Shown: positions 7,436-15,874 of the stretch, one piece after another
How positions within the stretch are numbered: the first letter of the stretch is position 1
Layout: every line of letters starts with the position of its first letter
Assembly: GCF_902499115.1 (NCBI RefSeq)
Contig: NZ_CABVPN010000052.1
Location: 1-19,600 of the forward strand
From: Burkholderia diffusa
GTDB taxonomy: Bacteria; Pseudomonadota; Gammaproteobacteria; Burkholderiales; Burkholderiaceae
Direction of reading: 5' to 3'
Length of the DNA: 19,600 nucleotides
Position numbers and translations under genes: made by a program
Notes under the pieces: generated by a model
The model's input: only the letters and a program-made list of their open reading frames with translations
Told to the model about the DNA's origin: nothing
The model's database searches: none

Positions 7436-8203
7436 TTAGTGGGCTGTGAAGCCCCCATCGACCGGCAAGCCGACGCCGACGACGAAACTCGCGCCGGGAC
7501 TGCACAGCCACAGTACGGCGGCGGCCACTTCATCTGCTCGTCCAAGGCGACCGATGGACTGGTCCTTCAGTATCACCTTCATGACATCGGCTTGTTCCTT
7601 CAGCATGTCCTGCACCATCGGCGTATCGATGGTGCCGGGACAAACGGCGTTGATGCGTATGCCGCGGGACGCGTATTCGACGCCGGCGCTCTTCGTCATC
7701 CCCAGCACGGCATGCTTCGTTCCGTGATAGGCGGCACGCTCGGGAAGGCCGATCAGGCCGCCGAGCGACGAGTTGTTGACGATCGCGCCGGATCCCTGGG
7801 CGCGCATCACGCGCAGTTCGTGTTTCATGCTTGCCCAGACGCCGAACTGGTTGACCGCAACCACTCGCTCGAAATGCTCGGCCGGCTCGTCTGCCGCATC
7901 GCTGGGCGGTACCTGGATGCCGGCATTGTTGAATGCCATGTCGAGCCGGCCATACTCCGCGACGGCGCGGTCGACGGCGGTAGCGACCTGGACTTCGTCG
8001 GTGACGTCGCACGCGACACCTGTTGCGATGCCGCCTTCGTCGACGATATTTTGCGCTTCCCGCAAGGCGAGGTCCCCGTCACGATCGGCCAGGACCACGG
8101 AGGCCCCGTTTTGCGCAAATGCACGGGCTGCAGCGAGACCCATGCCCATCGCTGCCCCGGTTACGAAGGCCACTTGGCCTTTGAAGTCATAGATCGGATT
8201 CAT
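7436..8203 (-). CDS. Short-chain dehydrogenase/reductase (SDR)
   Basis: A 255-residue classical SDR. The cofactor loop is TGAAMGMG (15-22), followed by D40 at the end of the second strand, which favours NAD(H) over NADP(H). NNAG is at 92-95. The catalytic residues are S146 (NNSSLGG), Y159 and K163 (YHGTK). PGTIDTPM and the C-terminal GVGLPVDGGFTAH are typical. It is the last gene of a minus-strand set, 47 bp after the YajO-like reductase. Such enzymes interconvert alcohols and ketones, or oxidise dihydrodiols; with an NAD preference it may run in the oxidative direction. The ATG at 8203 has an AGGG-rich site upstream. It converges with the amidohydrolase gene. Substrate is not readable. Confidence 0.93.
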   Translation of the reverse strand: MNPIYDFKGQVAFVTGAAMGMGLAAARAFAQNGASVVLADRDGDLALREAQNIVDEGGIATGVACDVTDEVQVATAVDRAVAEYGRLDMAFNNAGIQVPPSDAADEPAEHFERVVAVNQFGVWASMKHELRVMRAQGSGAIVNNSSLGGLIGLPERAAYHGTKHAVLGMTKSAGVEYASRGIRINAVCPGTIDTPMVQDMLKEQADVMKVILKDQSIGRLGRADEVAAAVLWLCSPGASFVVGVGLPVDGGFTAH

Positions 8204-8250
8204 GTTTCATTTCCCTGGTGGAAGACCGTCAAAGTCGATGTATTTCCCTT

Positions 8251-9276
8251 TCAGTTACGTGGCGGAGTAAGGGTCGAAGGGCCATCAGGAAGCGGCGGAA
8301 CGATTCCATCGACTGGATGGGGGATATAGGGCGCTTCCAGCGCGTTGATTTCATCGTCGGTCAACGAGAAGTCGAGCGCCCGGATCGCCGTTGCAAGATG
8401 CTCGGGCTTCGTCGCGCCGATGATCGGAGCGGTCACGCCGGGTTTCGCGAGCAGCCACGCGAGCGCGACGTGCGCCCGTGGAACGCCGTGATTGTCGGCG
8501 AGCCGGGCGACTACGTCGATTACCTTCCGGTCCTGTGCCTCCGTATTCAGATACATCTGGATGGCGAACGCATCGTTCTTCGTTCGATGAGTGCTTTCGC
8601 TCCAGTCGCGCGTCAGCCTGCCTCGCGCCATCGGGCTCCATGGAATGACGCCGACGCCCTGGTCCATGCAAAGCGGCAACATCTCGCGCTCCTCCTCGCG
8701 ATAGAGCAGGTTGTACTGCGGTTGCATGGAGATGAAACGTGTCCAGCCATTGCGCTCCGCAACGTGCTGCATCTTGGCGAAACGCCATGCTTCCATTGAC
8801 GAGGCGCCGAGGTAGCGCGCTTTTCCGGCTTTGACGATGTCGTGCAGCGCCTCCATCGTCTCTTCGACCGGCGTGCCAGGATCGAAGCGATGGATCTGAT
8901 AGAGATCGACGTAGTCCATGCCAAGTCGCTTCAGGCTGTCGTCGATCGACTGGAACAGCGCCTTGCGCGACAGGAAACCGGTATTGGGCGAATTTCTCCA
9001 CGGAAAGAATACCTTCGTCGCGACGACAATTTCTTCGCGTCGCGCCATGTCGCGAAGTGCGCGCCCGGTAATTTCCTCGGAACTGCCACCCGAATAGATG
9101 TTCGCCGTATCGAAGAAGTTGATTCCAGCCTCGAGTGCCTGACGAAAAAACGGGCGAGACGCCTCTTCATCCAACGACCAGGGCTGGGGCAGTCGGGCTG
9201 GTTCCCCGTAACTCATGCAGCCCAGACAAAGGCGTGAGACCTTGAGGCCGGCCCGGCCAAGATTGACGTATTGCAT
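8251..9276 (-). CDS. Aldo/keto reductase (second of three, YajO-like)
   Basis: A 341-residue aldo/keto reductase. The tetrad is D56 and Y61 (FFDTANIYS), K88 (VATKVF) and H129 (QIHRFD). The sequence tracks E. coli YajO closely as I recall it: RLCLGCMSYGEP, SSEEITGRALRD, KARYLGASSM, YNLLYREEEREMLPLC and VIPWSPMARGRLTRDW. YajO-type enzymes have broad aldehyde-reducing activity. A GGAG lies 7 bases upstream of the ATG at 9276. It sits between the MFS gene (122 bp upstream) and the SDR (47 bp downstream) in a probable operon. The first 18 or so residues nearly match the reductase at 10972, but later the two differ, so they belong to related subfamilies rather than to a recent duplication. Physiological substrate unknown. 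Confidence 0.93.
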   Translation of the reverse strand: MQYVNLGRAGLKVSRLCLGCMSYGEPARLPQPWSLDEEASRPFFRQALEAGINFFDTANIYSGGSSEEITGRALRDMARREEIVVATKVFFPWRNSPNTGFLSRKALFQSIDDSLKRLGMDYVDLYQIHRFDPGTPVEETMEALHDIVKAGKARYLGASSMEAWRFAKMQHVAERNGWTRFISMQPQYNLLYREEEREMLPLCMDQGVGVIPWSPMARGRLTRDWSESTHRTKNDAFAIQMYLNTEAQDRKVIDVVARLADNHGVPRAHVALAWLLAKPGVTAPIIGATKPEHLATAIRALDFSLTDDEINALEAPYIPHPVDGIVPPLPDGPSTLTPPRN

Positions 9277-9398
9277 GTGCTTCTCCGAATGAGCGAGATT
9301 TTGAACTGCGACGATGCGTGATTACGAAACCGTGATCGCGACCCGGATAGGAAACAGGCCAGACCCACTTGTCGAGGAGGTAACGCGGCGCTCACCTG

Positions 9399-10610
9399 TC
9401 ATGTGAGATGCGCGTCTCGAGCGCCTTCAGCAGACGAACGAAGTCTCATCGCGATGGGCAAGGCGAACAGGGCGAGAATCGCGCTGATCAGAAAGATGGC
9501 GCCGAGCCCCGTTACATTGGCAACAAGGCCGAGCAGAGGCGCAAAGACGCCGAGGGCGAGATCGATGAACGCAGTGTAGATGCCCATGGCCAGCCCTCTG
9601 GCGTCCGTTGGCGCTCGGGCTACAGCCTCCATGCCGAAGCCCGGATAGATGAGCGCGTAGCCGAATCCTGCGAGCGCCGTCCCAGTAAACGCGAGCCATG
9701 CAGCCGGGGCGGCCCAGATGAGCGTCATGCCGACGCTGTAGACGGTGACGAAGATGACCGCTGTACGTGCTCCACCGAGGCGATCGGGCAATGCACCAAA
9801 AAAAAACCGCGCGACCATCAGCGCCGCGGCGAATCCGGTGAAGGAGAGCCACGCGGGTTGCCAGCCGCGCTGAACGAACAGCAGCACGGAGAAGGCGGTC
9901 ATGATGCCGTAGCCGAGGCCGGGAAATGCCATGCCCAGTCCTGGCAGCCAGACGGCTTTCAGTACTTTCCCGACGGCTTCTGCATTTCTGGACTGGGTTC
10001 TGGTATCTGAGACAGGGCCGATCAGCAGCATCGTCACGACCGCGCCGGCGGAAGTGGCGAGCCCGATCGAAGAAAAGCCGAATACGTCGAACAGAAAGCT
10101 GCCGAGCGGTGCGCCGGCCGCCAGTGCAACGAACATCGACGTTCCGATCCACGCGATCGTTTTGCCGACATTGCCCGGACCGGCGAGAGCGAGGCACCAA
10201 CTTTGCGAGCCGGTCATGATGAAACTCTCAGCAGCACCGAGCAGCGCGCGGCCCATGAGCAGGATCGCGATGGACAGTGATGGGTTGCCGGAGAACGTCA
10301 GCGACAACAAGTACAGGAGTCCCGCCACCGTAGTCAATCCAAGACCGGTGGAAACCGCGAACTTCGGTCCACGCCGGTCTGCAATCGCACCGGACCACAG
10401 GCGGGAGACCAGCGATGATGCGAACTGGGCGCCGGAGACCAAACCGACGGTGAATGTTCCGAAGCCGAGATCGTGGTGGATGTGCAGCGGCAAAGCGGGC
10501 AGCGCCGCGCCCGTGACCAGGAACACGGTGAATACGCAGCTTATCAGCGGAAGCAAAGAGCGGTCTGCCGCTGCCGAATGGTATTGCGGTGGTGTCACGG
10601 GTATTTCCAT
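9399..10610 (-). CDS. MFS transporter, YhhS-like
   Basis: A 403-residue polytopic membrane protein with about 12 hydrophobic segments. The MFS signature between helices 2 and 3 is present as SGAIADRRGPK, and its counterpart in the second half is FGALPDRLGGAR. The length and the motif order resemble the YhhS / YfcJ branch of drug and sugar efflux proteins. It would sit in the inner membrane and use the proton gradient to move a small organic molecule. The ATG at 10610 has only a weak ribosome binding site, so expression could be low or the start could lie slightly elsewhere. It is first in a probable minus-strand transcript with the YajO-like reductase and the SDR, and is divergent from the third reductase. 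It may export a toxic aldehyde, or import a substrate; direction is not readable. Confidence 0.9.
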   Translation of the reverse strand: MEIPVTPPQYHSAAADRSLLPLISCVFTVFLVTGAALPALPLHIHHDLGFGTFTVGLVSGAQFASSLVSRLWSGAIADRRGPKFAVSTGLGLTTVAGLLYLLSLTFSGNPSLSIAILLMGRALLGAAESFIMTGSQSWCLALAGPGNVGKTIAWIGTSMFVALAAGAPLGSFLFDVFGFSSIGLATSAGAVVTMLLIGPVSDTRTQSRNAEAVGKVLKAVWLPGLGMAFPGLGYGIMTAFSVLLFVQRGWQPAWLSFTGFAAALMVARFFFGALPDRLGGARTAVIFVTVYSVGMTLIWAAPAAWLAFTGTALAGFGYALIYPGFGMEAVARAPTDARGLAMGIYTAFIDLALGVFAPLLGLVANVTGLGAIFLISAILALFALPIAMRLRSSAEGARDAHLT

Positions 10611-10971
10611 CGAATAGTGAGCGGGTCAACGCAGATCTGGTCAGCGCCGCCTCGGCGTATCGTGCGTGCGACTGGCGTCGAATTTAGCGTAATGGTCCCG
10701 GTTTGTTTAGCCAGCGTTCGATTGACGGACCAATGAACTGCATTCACAAATCGGCAGCAATGGACGTGTCGTCGATGCGGGGGAGTCGCCGCCTGTTGTT
10801 GAGCGCCATTCACAGCGCCATCAAATGAAGGACGGCTTTCTAAAACCATCGTTCCCGCTAAAGTCCTGTTGAGGCGCATCGTCGTGCAGACCTGCAGGAC
10901 CGAGAACGGCCGCAGATGCCGATGTGTCACCAACAAACCGGAATCCGACTACCAACATCGGCGACATCAGA
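10611..10971. other. 361-bp divergent intergenic region without a gene
   Basis: No credible coding sequence lies here on either strand. It separates the MFS gene (minus) from the third aldo/keto reductase (plus), so both promoters should be inside it. A pair of TGGTCC / GGACCA arms, about 30 bases apart around 10692-10733, forms a weak inverted repeat. I see no convincing -35/-10 pair, riboswitch or terminator. Confidence 0.5.
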
Positions 10972-11958
10972 ATGCAATACGTACACCTCGGACGCTCGGG
11001 CCTAAAAGTCAGTCGTCTCTGTCTCGGAACCATGAATTTCGGTGATGTGTTGGACGAATCCACGAGCTTCGACATTCTCGACGCCGCGCTGGATTTGGGC
11101 ATCAATTTCATCGACACGGCCGACGTGTATGGCGGTCCACAGTCGCCCGACCTTGAGAAGGGCTTCGGCATCTCCGAGGAGATCATCGGACGCTGGATCG
11201 CTCAAGGCGGCCGCCGCGATCGCATCGTCCTTGCGACGAAGGTCTATCAGCCGATGGGCACCGGTCCGAACGACAGGCGTCTGTCGGCCTACCATATCCG
11301 CCGTGCCTGCGAGGACAGCCTGAAGCGGCTGAAGGTCGATCATATCGACCTCTACCAGATGCACCACGTCGACCGGTCGACGCCCTGGGAGGAAATCTGG
11401 CAGGCGATGGAACTGCTGGTGCAGCAGGGCAAGGTGCTGTATGTCGGCAGCTGCAATTTCGCCGGCTGGGACGTCGCGACCGCGCAGGCCGCGGCGCGTT
11501 CGCGTCAGTTCATGGGACTGATAGCCGAACAGAGTCTGTTCAATCTGTCCGCGCGAACCGTCGAACTCGAACTGATTCCGGCGTGTCGTCACCATGGGTT
11601 GGGCTTGATTCCGTGGAGTCCGTTGGGCGGAGGGTTGCTGGGAGGCGTATTGGGCGGGACGCTCGAGGGGCGGCGGGCAAGGCCCGAGATGGCGGGCAAG
11701 ATCGTGCGCTGCCGGCAGCAGCTCGAGGCTTGGGAAGCGCTGTGTGATGACCTCGGCGAACGCCCCGCGGACGTCGCACTGGCGTGGCTGCTCCATCACC
11801 CGGCGGTGACCGCGCCGATCGTGGGGCCGCGAACCGTGGAACAGCTGAGATCGGCATCGCGGGCTCTGGATATTGCACTCTCCGACGACACACTTCGCTG
11901 CCTCGACGAAATCTGGCCAGGGCCCGGGGGCGCCGCGCCAGAGGCTTATGCCTGGTGA
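10972..11958 (+). CDS. Aldo/keto reductase (third of three)
   Basis: A 328-residue aldo/keto reductase with tetrad D48 and Y53 (FIDTADVYG), K90 (LATKVYQP) and H131 (QMHHVD). The strands VGSCNFAGWDVATAQ, EQSLFNLSART and LIPWSPLGGGLLGG are typical, and APIVGPRTVEQL is the cofactor phosphate-binding segment. I chose the ATG at 10972 because the family starts MQYVHLGRSGLKVS; a GTG at 10924 would add 16 unrelated residues. The ribosome binding site is weak for either. It begins the plus-strand set that continues, after 73 bp, into paoABC. This links an aldehyde reductase with an aldehyde oxidase, an arrangement suited to sending an aldehyde either way. Substrate unknown. Confidence 0.92.
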   Translation: MQYVHLGRSGLKVSRLCLGTMNFGDVLDESTSFDILDAALDLGINFIDTADVYGGPQSPDLEKGFGISEEIIGRWIAQGGRRDRIVLATKVYQPMGTGPNDRRLSAYHIRRACEDSLKRLKVDHIDLYQMHHVDRSTPWEEIWQAMELLVQQGKVLYVGSCNFAGWDVATAQAAARSRQFMGLIAEQSLFNLSARTVELELIPACRHHGLGLIPWSPLGGGLLGGVLGGTLEGRRARPEMAGKIVRCRQQLEAWEALCDDLGERPADVALAWLLHHPAVTAPIVGPRTVEQLRSASRALDIALSDDTLRCLDEIWPGPGGAAPEAYAW

Positions 11959-12031
11959 GCGGCGAAATGGAAAGAAGGTTCGTGGCCGCTCGACCGGCAC
12001 GCGATCATCGCAACGAGAGGAATGAAGACAT

Positions 12032-12694
12032 ATGGACGATTCTGAACGACTGAACGCGACGAGACGTCATCTGCTGATCGTCGGTGCCGTGTCTGCCGTG
12101 ACGCCTTTCTTGCCCGATGCCGCAAATGGGCAGCCGCTGGTTACGAATGCGGAGCCGAGCGAGTCGCCGTCAACGGTGACGGACACGATGCGCGTTGTCT
12201 TCAACGTCAATGGAAGCGATCGACGGCTCGACATCGATCCCCGGACCACGTTACTCGATGCGTTGAGGGAACACCTGTGTCTGACCGGCACGAAGAAAGG
12301 CTGCGATCACGGGCAGTGTGGCGCATGCACGGTGCACGTGAACGGTGTTCGGATCAACGCGTGCCTCAGCCTCGCGGTGATGCACGACGGTGACACGATC
12401 ACGACGATCGAGGGATTGGGCACGCCGTCCGAACTTCATCCGATGCAGGCCGCATTCATCAAGCACGACGGATATCAGTGCGGCTACTGCACGCCCGGTC
12501 AAATATGTTCGGCCGTTGCCGTGCTGGACGAAATCAGGGCCGAAGTGCCGAGTCATGTCACGGACGACCTAATGGCACCCGTCGGCGCGACGCGTGCCGA
12601 GTTGCGCGAACGGATGAGCGGCAACCTCTGCCGTTGCGGCGCATATTCGAACATCGCCGATGCCATGGCGGAGGTTGCAGGGAGCCGCTCATGA
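12032..12694 (+). CDS. paoA: Periplasmic aldehyde oxidoreductase, [2Fe-2S] subunit (PaoA-like)
   Basis: A 220-residue subunit. The N-terminus has a twin-arginine motif, TRRHLLI (R11, R12), then a hydrophobic stretch, so the assembled complex is probably exported by Tat. Cluster I ligands are C91, C96, C99 and C111 (GCDHGQCGACTVHVNG...NAC). Cluster II ligands are C150, C153 (QCGYCTPGQ), C200 and C202 (GNLCRCG). This order is that of the xanthine-oxidase family small subunit, and the leader plus gene order match E. coli PaoA. It passes electrons from the molybdenum centre in PaoC. Its stop overlaps the paoB start (ATGA at 12691). It lies 73 bp after the aldo/keto reductase gene. All cluster cysteines are present, so it should be functional. 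Confidence 0.94.
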   Translation: MDDSERLNATRRHLLIVGAVSAVTPFLPDAANGQPLVTNAEPSESPSTVTDTMRVVFNVNGSDRRLDIDPRTTLLDALREHLCLTGTKKGCDHGQCGACTVHVNGVRINACLSLAVMHDGDTITTIEGLGTPSELHPMQAAFIKHDGYQCGYCTPGQICSAVAVLDEIRAEVPSHVTDDLMAPVGATRAELRERMSGNLCRCGAYSNIADAMAEVAGSRS

Positions 12695-13641
12695 AGGCGT
12701 TTACCTACGAGAGGGCGAAAAGCGCTGCGGACGCGGCAAGCATCGTCGCACAGCGCCAGGGAGCAAAATTCATCGCCGGCGGCACGAACCTGCTGGACCT
12801 GATGAAACTGGAGATCGAGACGCCGACTCACCTCGTCGATATTCAGGACATCGGGCTCGACCATATCGACGACACACCGGAAGGCGGACTGCGGATCGGC
12901 ACGCTTGTGACCAATACGGCGCTTACGTCGCATCCTCGAGTGCGACGCGATTACGGGGTACTGGTACGTGCGATCGTTGCGGGCGCATCCGGTCAGCTGC
13001 GAAACAAGGCCACGACGGGTGGAAACCTGCTCCAGCGCACGCGTTGCCCGTATTTCTACGATCCGAACCTGCCGTGCAACAAGCGTATGCCCGGCTCCGG
13101 CTGTGCGGCGATCGGCGGATACACGCGGCAACTTGCGGTAATCGGAGGCAGCGCCAGCTGCATTGCAACGTATCCGGGCGACATGGCCGTTGCATTGCGC
13201 GCGCTCGACGCATCGGTGGAAACCGTTCGCAGTGACGGACGGACGAGGACGATTCCGATCGCCGATTTCCATCGATTGCCGGACACGACGCCGCATGTCG
13301 AGACTGCGCTTGCGCCCGGCGAGCTCATCACCGCAGTGACGCTTCCGCGCCCGATCGGCGGCCGTCAGCTTTATCACAAAGTCCGCGATCGGGCCTCGTA
13401 CGCGTTCGCGCTCGTGTCGGTCGCCGCGATCGTTCATCCGGATGGCAGCGGCCGCGTCGCGCTGGGTGGTGTCGCACCGAAACCGTGGCGCATTGCATCC
13501 GCAGACGCCGCGATGACGCGGGGGGCTGCCGCCGTCGCGAGCGAGTTGATGAAAGGCGCGCAGCCGACGCAGCACAACGCATTCAAGATACCGCTGGTCG
13601 AGCGCACGCTCGCCTATGTGATGGAACGAGCGAGGGGCTGA
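12691..13641 (+). CDS. paoB: Periplasmic aldehyde oxidoreductase, FAD subunit (PaoB-like)
   Basis: A 316-residue FAD-binding subunit of the xanthine dehydrogenase family. FAD-binding segments are FIAGGTNLLDLMK (27-39) and ATTGGNLLQRTRC (107-119). Cysteines C119, C129, C138 and C157 lie in an insert that in E. coli PaoB holds an additional [4Fe-4S] cluster; the residues CPYFYDPNLPCNKR...GSGC match that pattern. Electrons from PaoA reach FAD here and then an acceptor. The ATG at 12691 overlaps the paoA stop by four bases, and paoC starts 3 bases after its stop, so the three subunits are translationally linked. It has no leader of its own and would be carried to the periplasm with PaoA. Confidence 0.93.
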   Translation: MKAFTYERAKSAADAASIVAQRQGAKFIAGGTNLLDLMKLEIETPTHLVDIQDIGLDHIDDTPEGGLRIGTLVTNTALTSHPRVRRDYGVLVRAIVAGASGQLRNKATTGGNLLQRTRCPYFYDPNLPCNKRMPGSGCAAIGGYTRQLAVIGGSASCIATYPGDMAVALRALDASVETVRSDGRTRTIPIADFHRLPDTTPHVETALAPGELITAVTLPRPIGGRQLYHKVRDRASYAFALVSVAAIVHPDGSGRVALGGVAPKPWRIASADAAMTRGAAAVASELMKGAQPTQHNAFKIPLVERTLAYVMERARG

Positions 13642-13644
13642 TCC

Positions 13645-15855
13645 ATGAAGTTCGACACGCGTGCAGGACAGAATCCCATCGACCGGTTGACGGTCGTCGG
13701 TCAGCCGCACGACCGCTACGAAGCCCGGTTGAAGACGACCGGGACGGCGACCTATGCGTACGAGTACCACGACATCGGGCCAAACGTCGCTTACGGCTAC
13801 ATCCTCGGCGCGAGCGTCGCGAAGGGGCGGATCTCGTCGATCGATACACGTCGGGCGCAGGCCGCGCCCGGCGTGCTTACCGTCGTCACGTATCGAAATG
13901 CCGGCGAACTCGGTGTCGGCCAGTTCTATGTGCAGCGCATGCTCGCGGCGCCGGACGTCGACCACTACCATCAACCGGTGGCCGTCGTCGTCGCGGAGAC
14001 ATTCGAGCAGGCGCGCGCGGCATCTGTGCTGATTCGCGTCCAGTACGAGCGACGCCACGGGCAGTTCGACCTCCAGGACCAGATCCACATAGCGCCAGTT
14101 GCGCGCCAGATGGCGTTCGGTGGTCCGACGGACACGCATGTAGGAGACTTCGAGCAGGCGTTCACCGATGCCGACGTCCGGGTCGACGAGACCTATACGG
14201 TTCCGGACCATGCACACGCAATGATGGAACCGCACGCGTCGATCGCGAAATGGGACGGCGATCGCGTCACGTGCTGGACGTCGATCCAGCAGATGAACTG
14301 GGGTACGCGCGATCTTGGCGCCATTCTCGGCATACCGCGAGAAAACGTGCGTCTGATCTCGTCGTTCGTCGGAGGCGGCTTCGGCGGCAAGGGGACCGTG
14401 CAGTCGGATCTCGTGCTCGCCGCAGTCGCGGCGCGAATCGTGCAGCGCCCGGTCAAGATCGCGCTCCAGCGTCCGATCATGTTCAACAACACGATTCATC
14501 GTCCGAAGACCATTCAGCGGATCCGGCTCGGCGCCACGCGCGACGGGATGCTGATCGCGATCGGTCACGAAAGCTGGTCCGGCAATCTCGCCGGCGGACG
14601 TACCGAACCCACGACGCTGTCGACACGGATGCTCTATGCGGGCACGAACCGGATGACGCGCGTCCGGCTCGCGACACTCGACCTGGCCGAGGGCAACGCG
14701 ATGCGCGCGCCTGGCGAAGCGCCGGGGCTGATGGCGCTCGAAATCGCAATGGACGAGATGGCCGAGAAGCTCGGTATGGACCCTGTCGAGTTTCGTGTCC
14801 GGAACGACACACAATTCGATCCCGAACTTCCGCAACGTCCTTTCTCGTCGCGTCCTTTCGTCGAGTGTCTGCGCACCGGCGCAGAACGCTTCGGCTGGAG
14901 CGCACGACAAGCGCTGCCTGGACAGGTCCGCGACGGCCATTGGCTCGTAGGCCTCGGCATGGCAGCAGCGATCCGCGGTGCGCCCATTGCCAAAGCCGGT
15001 GCGCGAGTACTTCTCGACAGCCGCGGGATCGTCACGGTCGAAACCGACATGACCGACATCGGGACCGGAAGCTATACGATCGTTCAACAGACCGCGGCCG
15101 AAATGATGGGCGTACCGATCGATCGGGTCGTCGTCCGATTGGGCGATTCGAGCTTTCCGGAGACGCCCGGTTCAGGAGGGCAGCAGGGCGCGGCATCAGT
15201 TACCGCAGGCGTCTACGCTGCATGCACGAAACTGCGTGAGAGGGTTGCCCGCCGCCTCGGTTTCGATATTGCCGAGGCCGAGTTCGCTGCGGGCGAAATC
15301 CGCTCCGGCAGCAGAAGCGTTCCGCTCGAGCGTGCGGCAGACAACGGACCGATCGTCGTCGAGGAAAGCATGGAGTTCGGCGACTTGTCGAAGCGGTTCG
15401 CAATCCAGACATTCGGCGGCCACTTTGCCGAAGTCGGCGTGAACGCGTTCACCGGCGAAATCCGCGTGCGCCGCATGCTTGCCGTCTGTGCGGCCGGCCG
15501 CATACTGAACCCCAAGACAGCGCGCAGCCAGGTGATCGGCGGAATGACGATGGGAATCGGCGCCGCACTGATGGAGGAGATGACGGTCGACAAGCGATTC
15601 GGTCTGTTCATCAACCATGATCTGGCCGGCTACGAGGTGCCGGTTCATGCCGACATACCGCATCTCGACGTCGCGTTCATCGACGAAGTCGATCCGGTCA
15701 TCTCACCGGTAAAGGCAAAGGGCGTCGGCGAACTTGGCCTCACGGGCGTTGCGCCCGCGGTTGCGAATGCTGTCTACAACGCGACTGGCGTGCGTGTGCG
15801 TCAATATCCCATCACGCTCGAGAAGTTTCTCGATCGATTGCCGGCACTGGCCTGA
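13645..15855 (+). CDS. paoC: Periplasmic aldehyde oxidoreductase, molybdenum-cofactor subunit (PaoC-like)
   Basis: A 736-residue molybdenum hydroxylase large subunit, close to the roughly 732 residues of E. coli PaoC. Domain order is an N-terminal aldehyde oxidase a/b hammerhead region, then the cofactor-binding region with SSFVGGGFGGKG, AMRAPGEAPG, and GSGGQQGAAS. The catalytic glutamate is E696 in KGVGELGLTG, matching PaoC E692. The enzyme oxidises aldehydes, mainly aromatic ones in PaoC, to carboxylic acids. A GAGGGG site precedes the ATG. PaoC normally needs a dedicated XdhC-type chaperone (PaoD) for cofactor insertion, and none is encoded next to it here; the next gene is a CMD protein. 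The enzyme looks intact; substrate preference is inferred. Confidence 0.94.
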   Translation: MKFDTRAGQNPIDRLTVVGQPHDRYEARLKTTGTATYAYEYHDIGPNVAYGYILGASVAKGRISSIDTRRAQAAPGVLTVVTYRNAGELGVGQFYVQRMLAAPDVDHYHQPVAVVVAETFEQARAASVLIRVQYERRHGQFDLQDQIHIAPVARQMAFGGPTDTHVGDFEQAFTDADVRVDETYTVPDHAHAMMEPHASIAKWDGDRVTCWTSIQQMNWGTRDLGAILGIPRENVRLISSFVGGGFGGKGTVQSDLVLAAVAARIVQRPVKIALQRPIMFNNTIHRPKTIQRIRLGATRDGMLIAIGHESWSGNLAGGRTEPTTLSTRMLYAGTNRMTRVRLATLDLAEGNAMRAPGEAPGLMALEIAMDEMAEKLGMDPVEFRVRNDTQFDPELPQRPFSSRPFVECLRTGAERFGWSARQALPGQVRDGHWLVGLGMAAAIRGAPIAKAGARVLLDSRGIVTVETDMTDIGTGSYTIVQQTAAEMMGVPIDRVVVRLGDSSFPETPGSGGQQGAASVTAGVYAACTKLRERVARRLGFDIAEAEFAAGEIRSGSRSVPLERAADNGPIVVEESMEFGDLSKRFAIQTFGGHFAEVGVNAFTGEIRVRRMLAVCAAGRILNPKTARSQVIGGMTMGIGAALMEEMTVDKRFGLFINHDLAGYEVPVHADIPHLDVAFIDEVDPVISPVKAKGVGELGLTGVAPAVANAVYNATGVRVRQYPITLEKFLDRLPALA

Positions 15856-15874
15856 TATCCCGGACACGGAGCCA

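Noticed and set aside
12553..15087. Very long open frame on the minus strand opposite paoB-paoC
   Set aside because: It is a high-G+C shadow: its composition is rich in Arg, Asp and His without domains, while the plus strand encodes intact PaoB and PaoC with all motifs.
13485..15239. Long plus-strand open frame out of phase inside paoB/paoC
   Set aside because: Arg-rich translation without recognisable domains; the in-phase PaoC frame has cofactor motifs and a good ribosome binding site.
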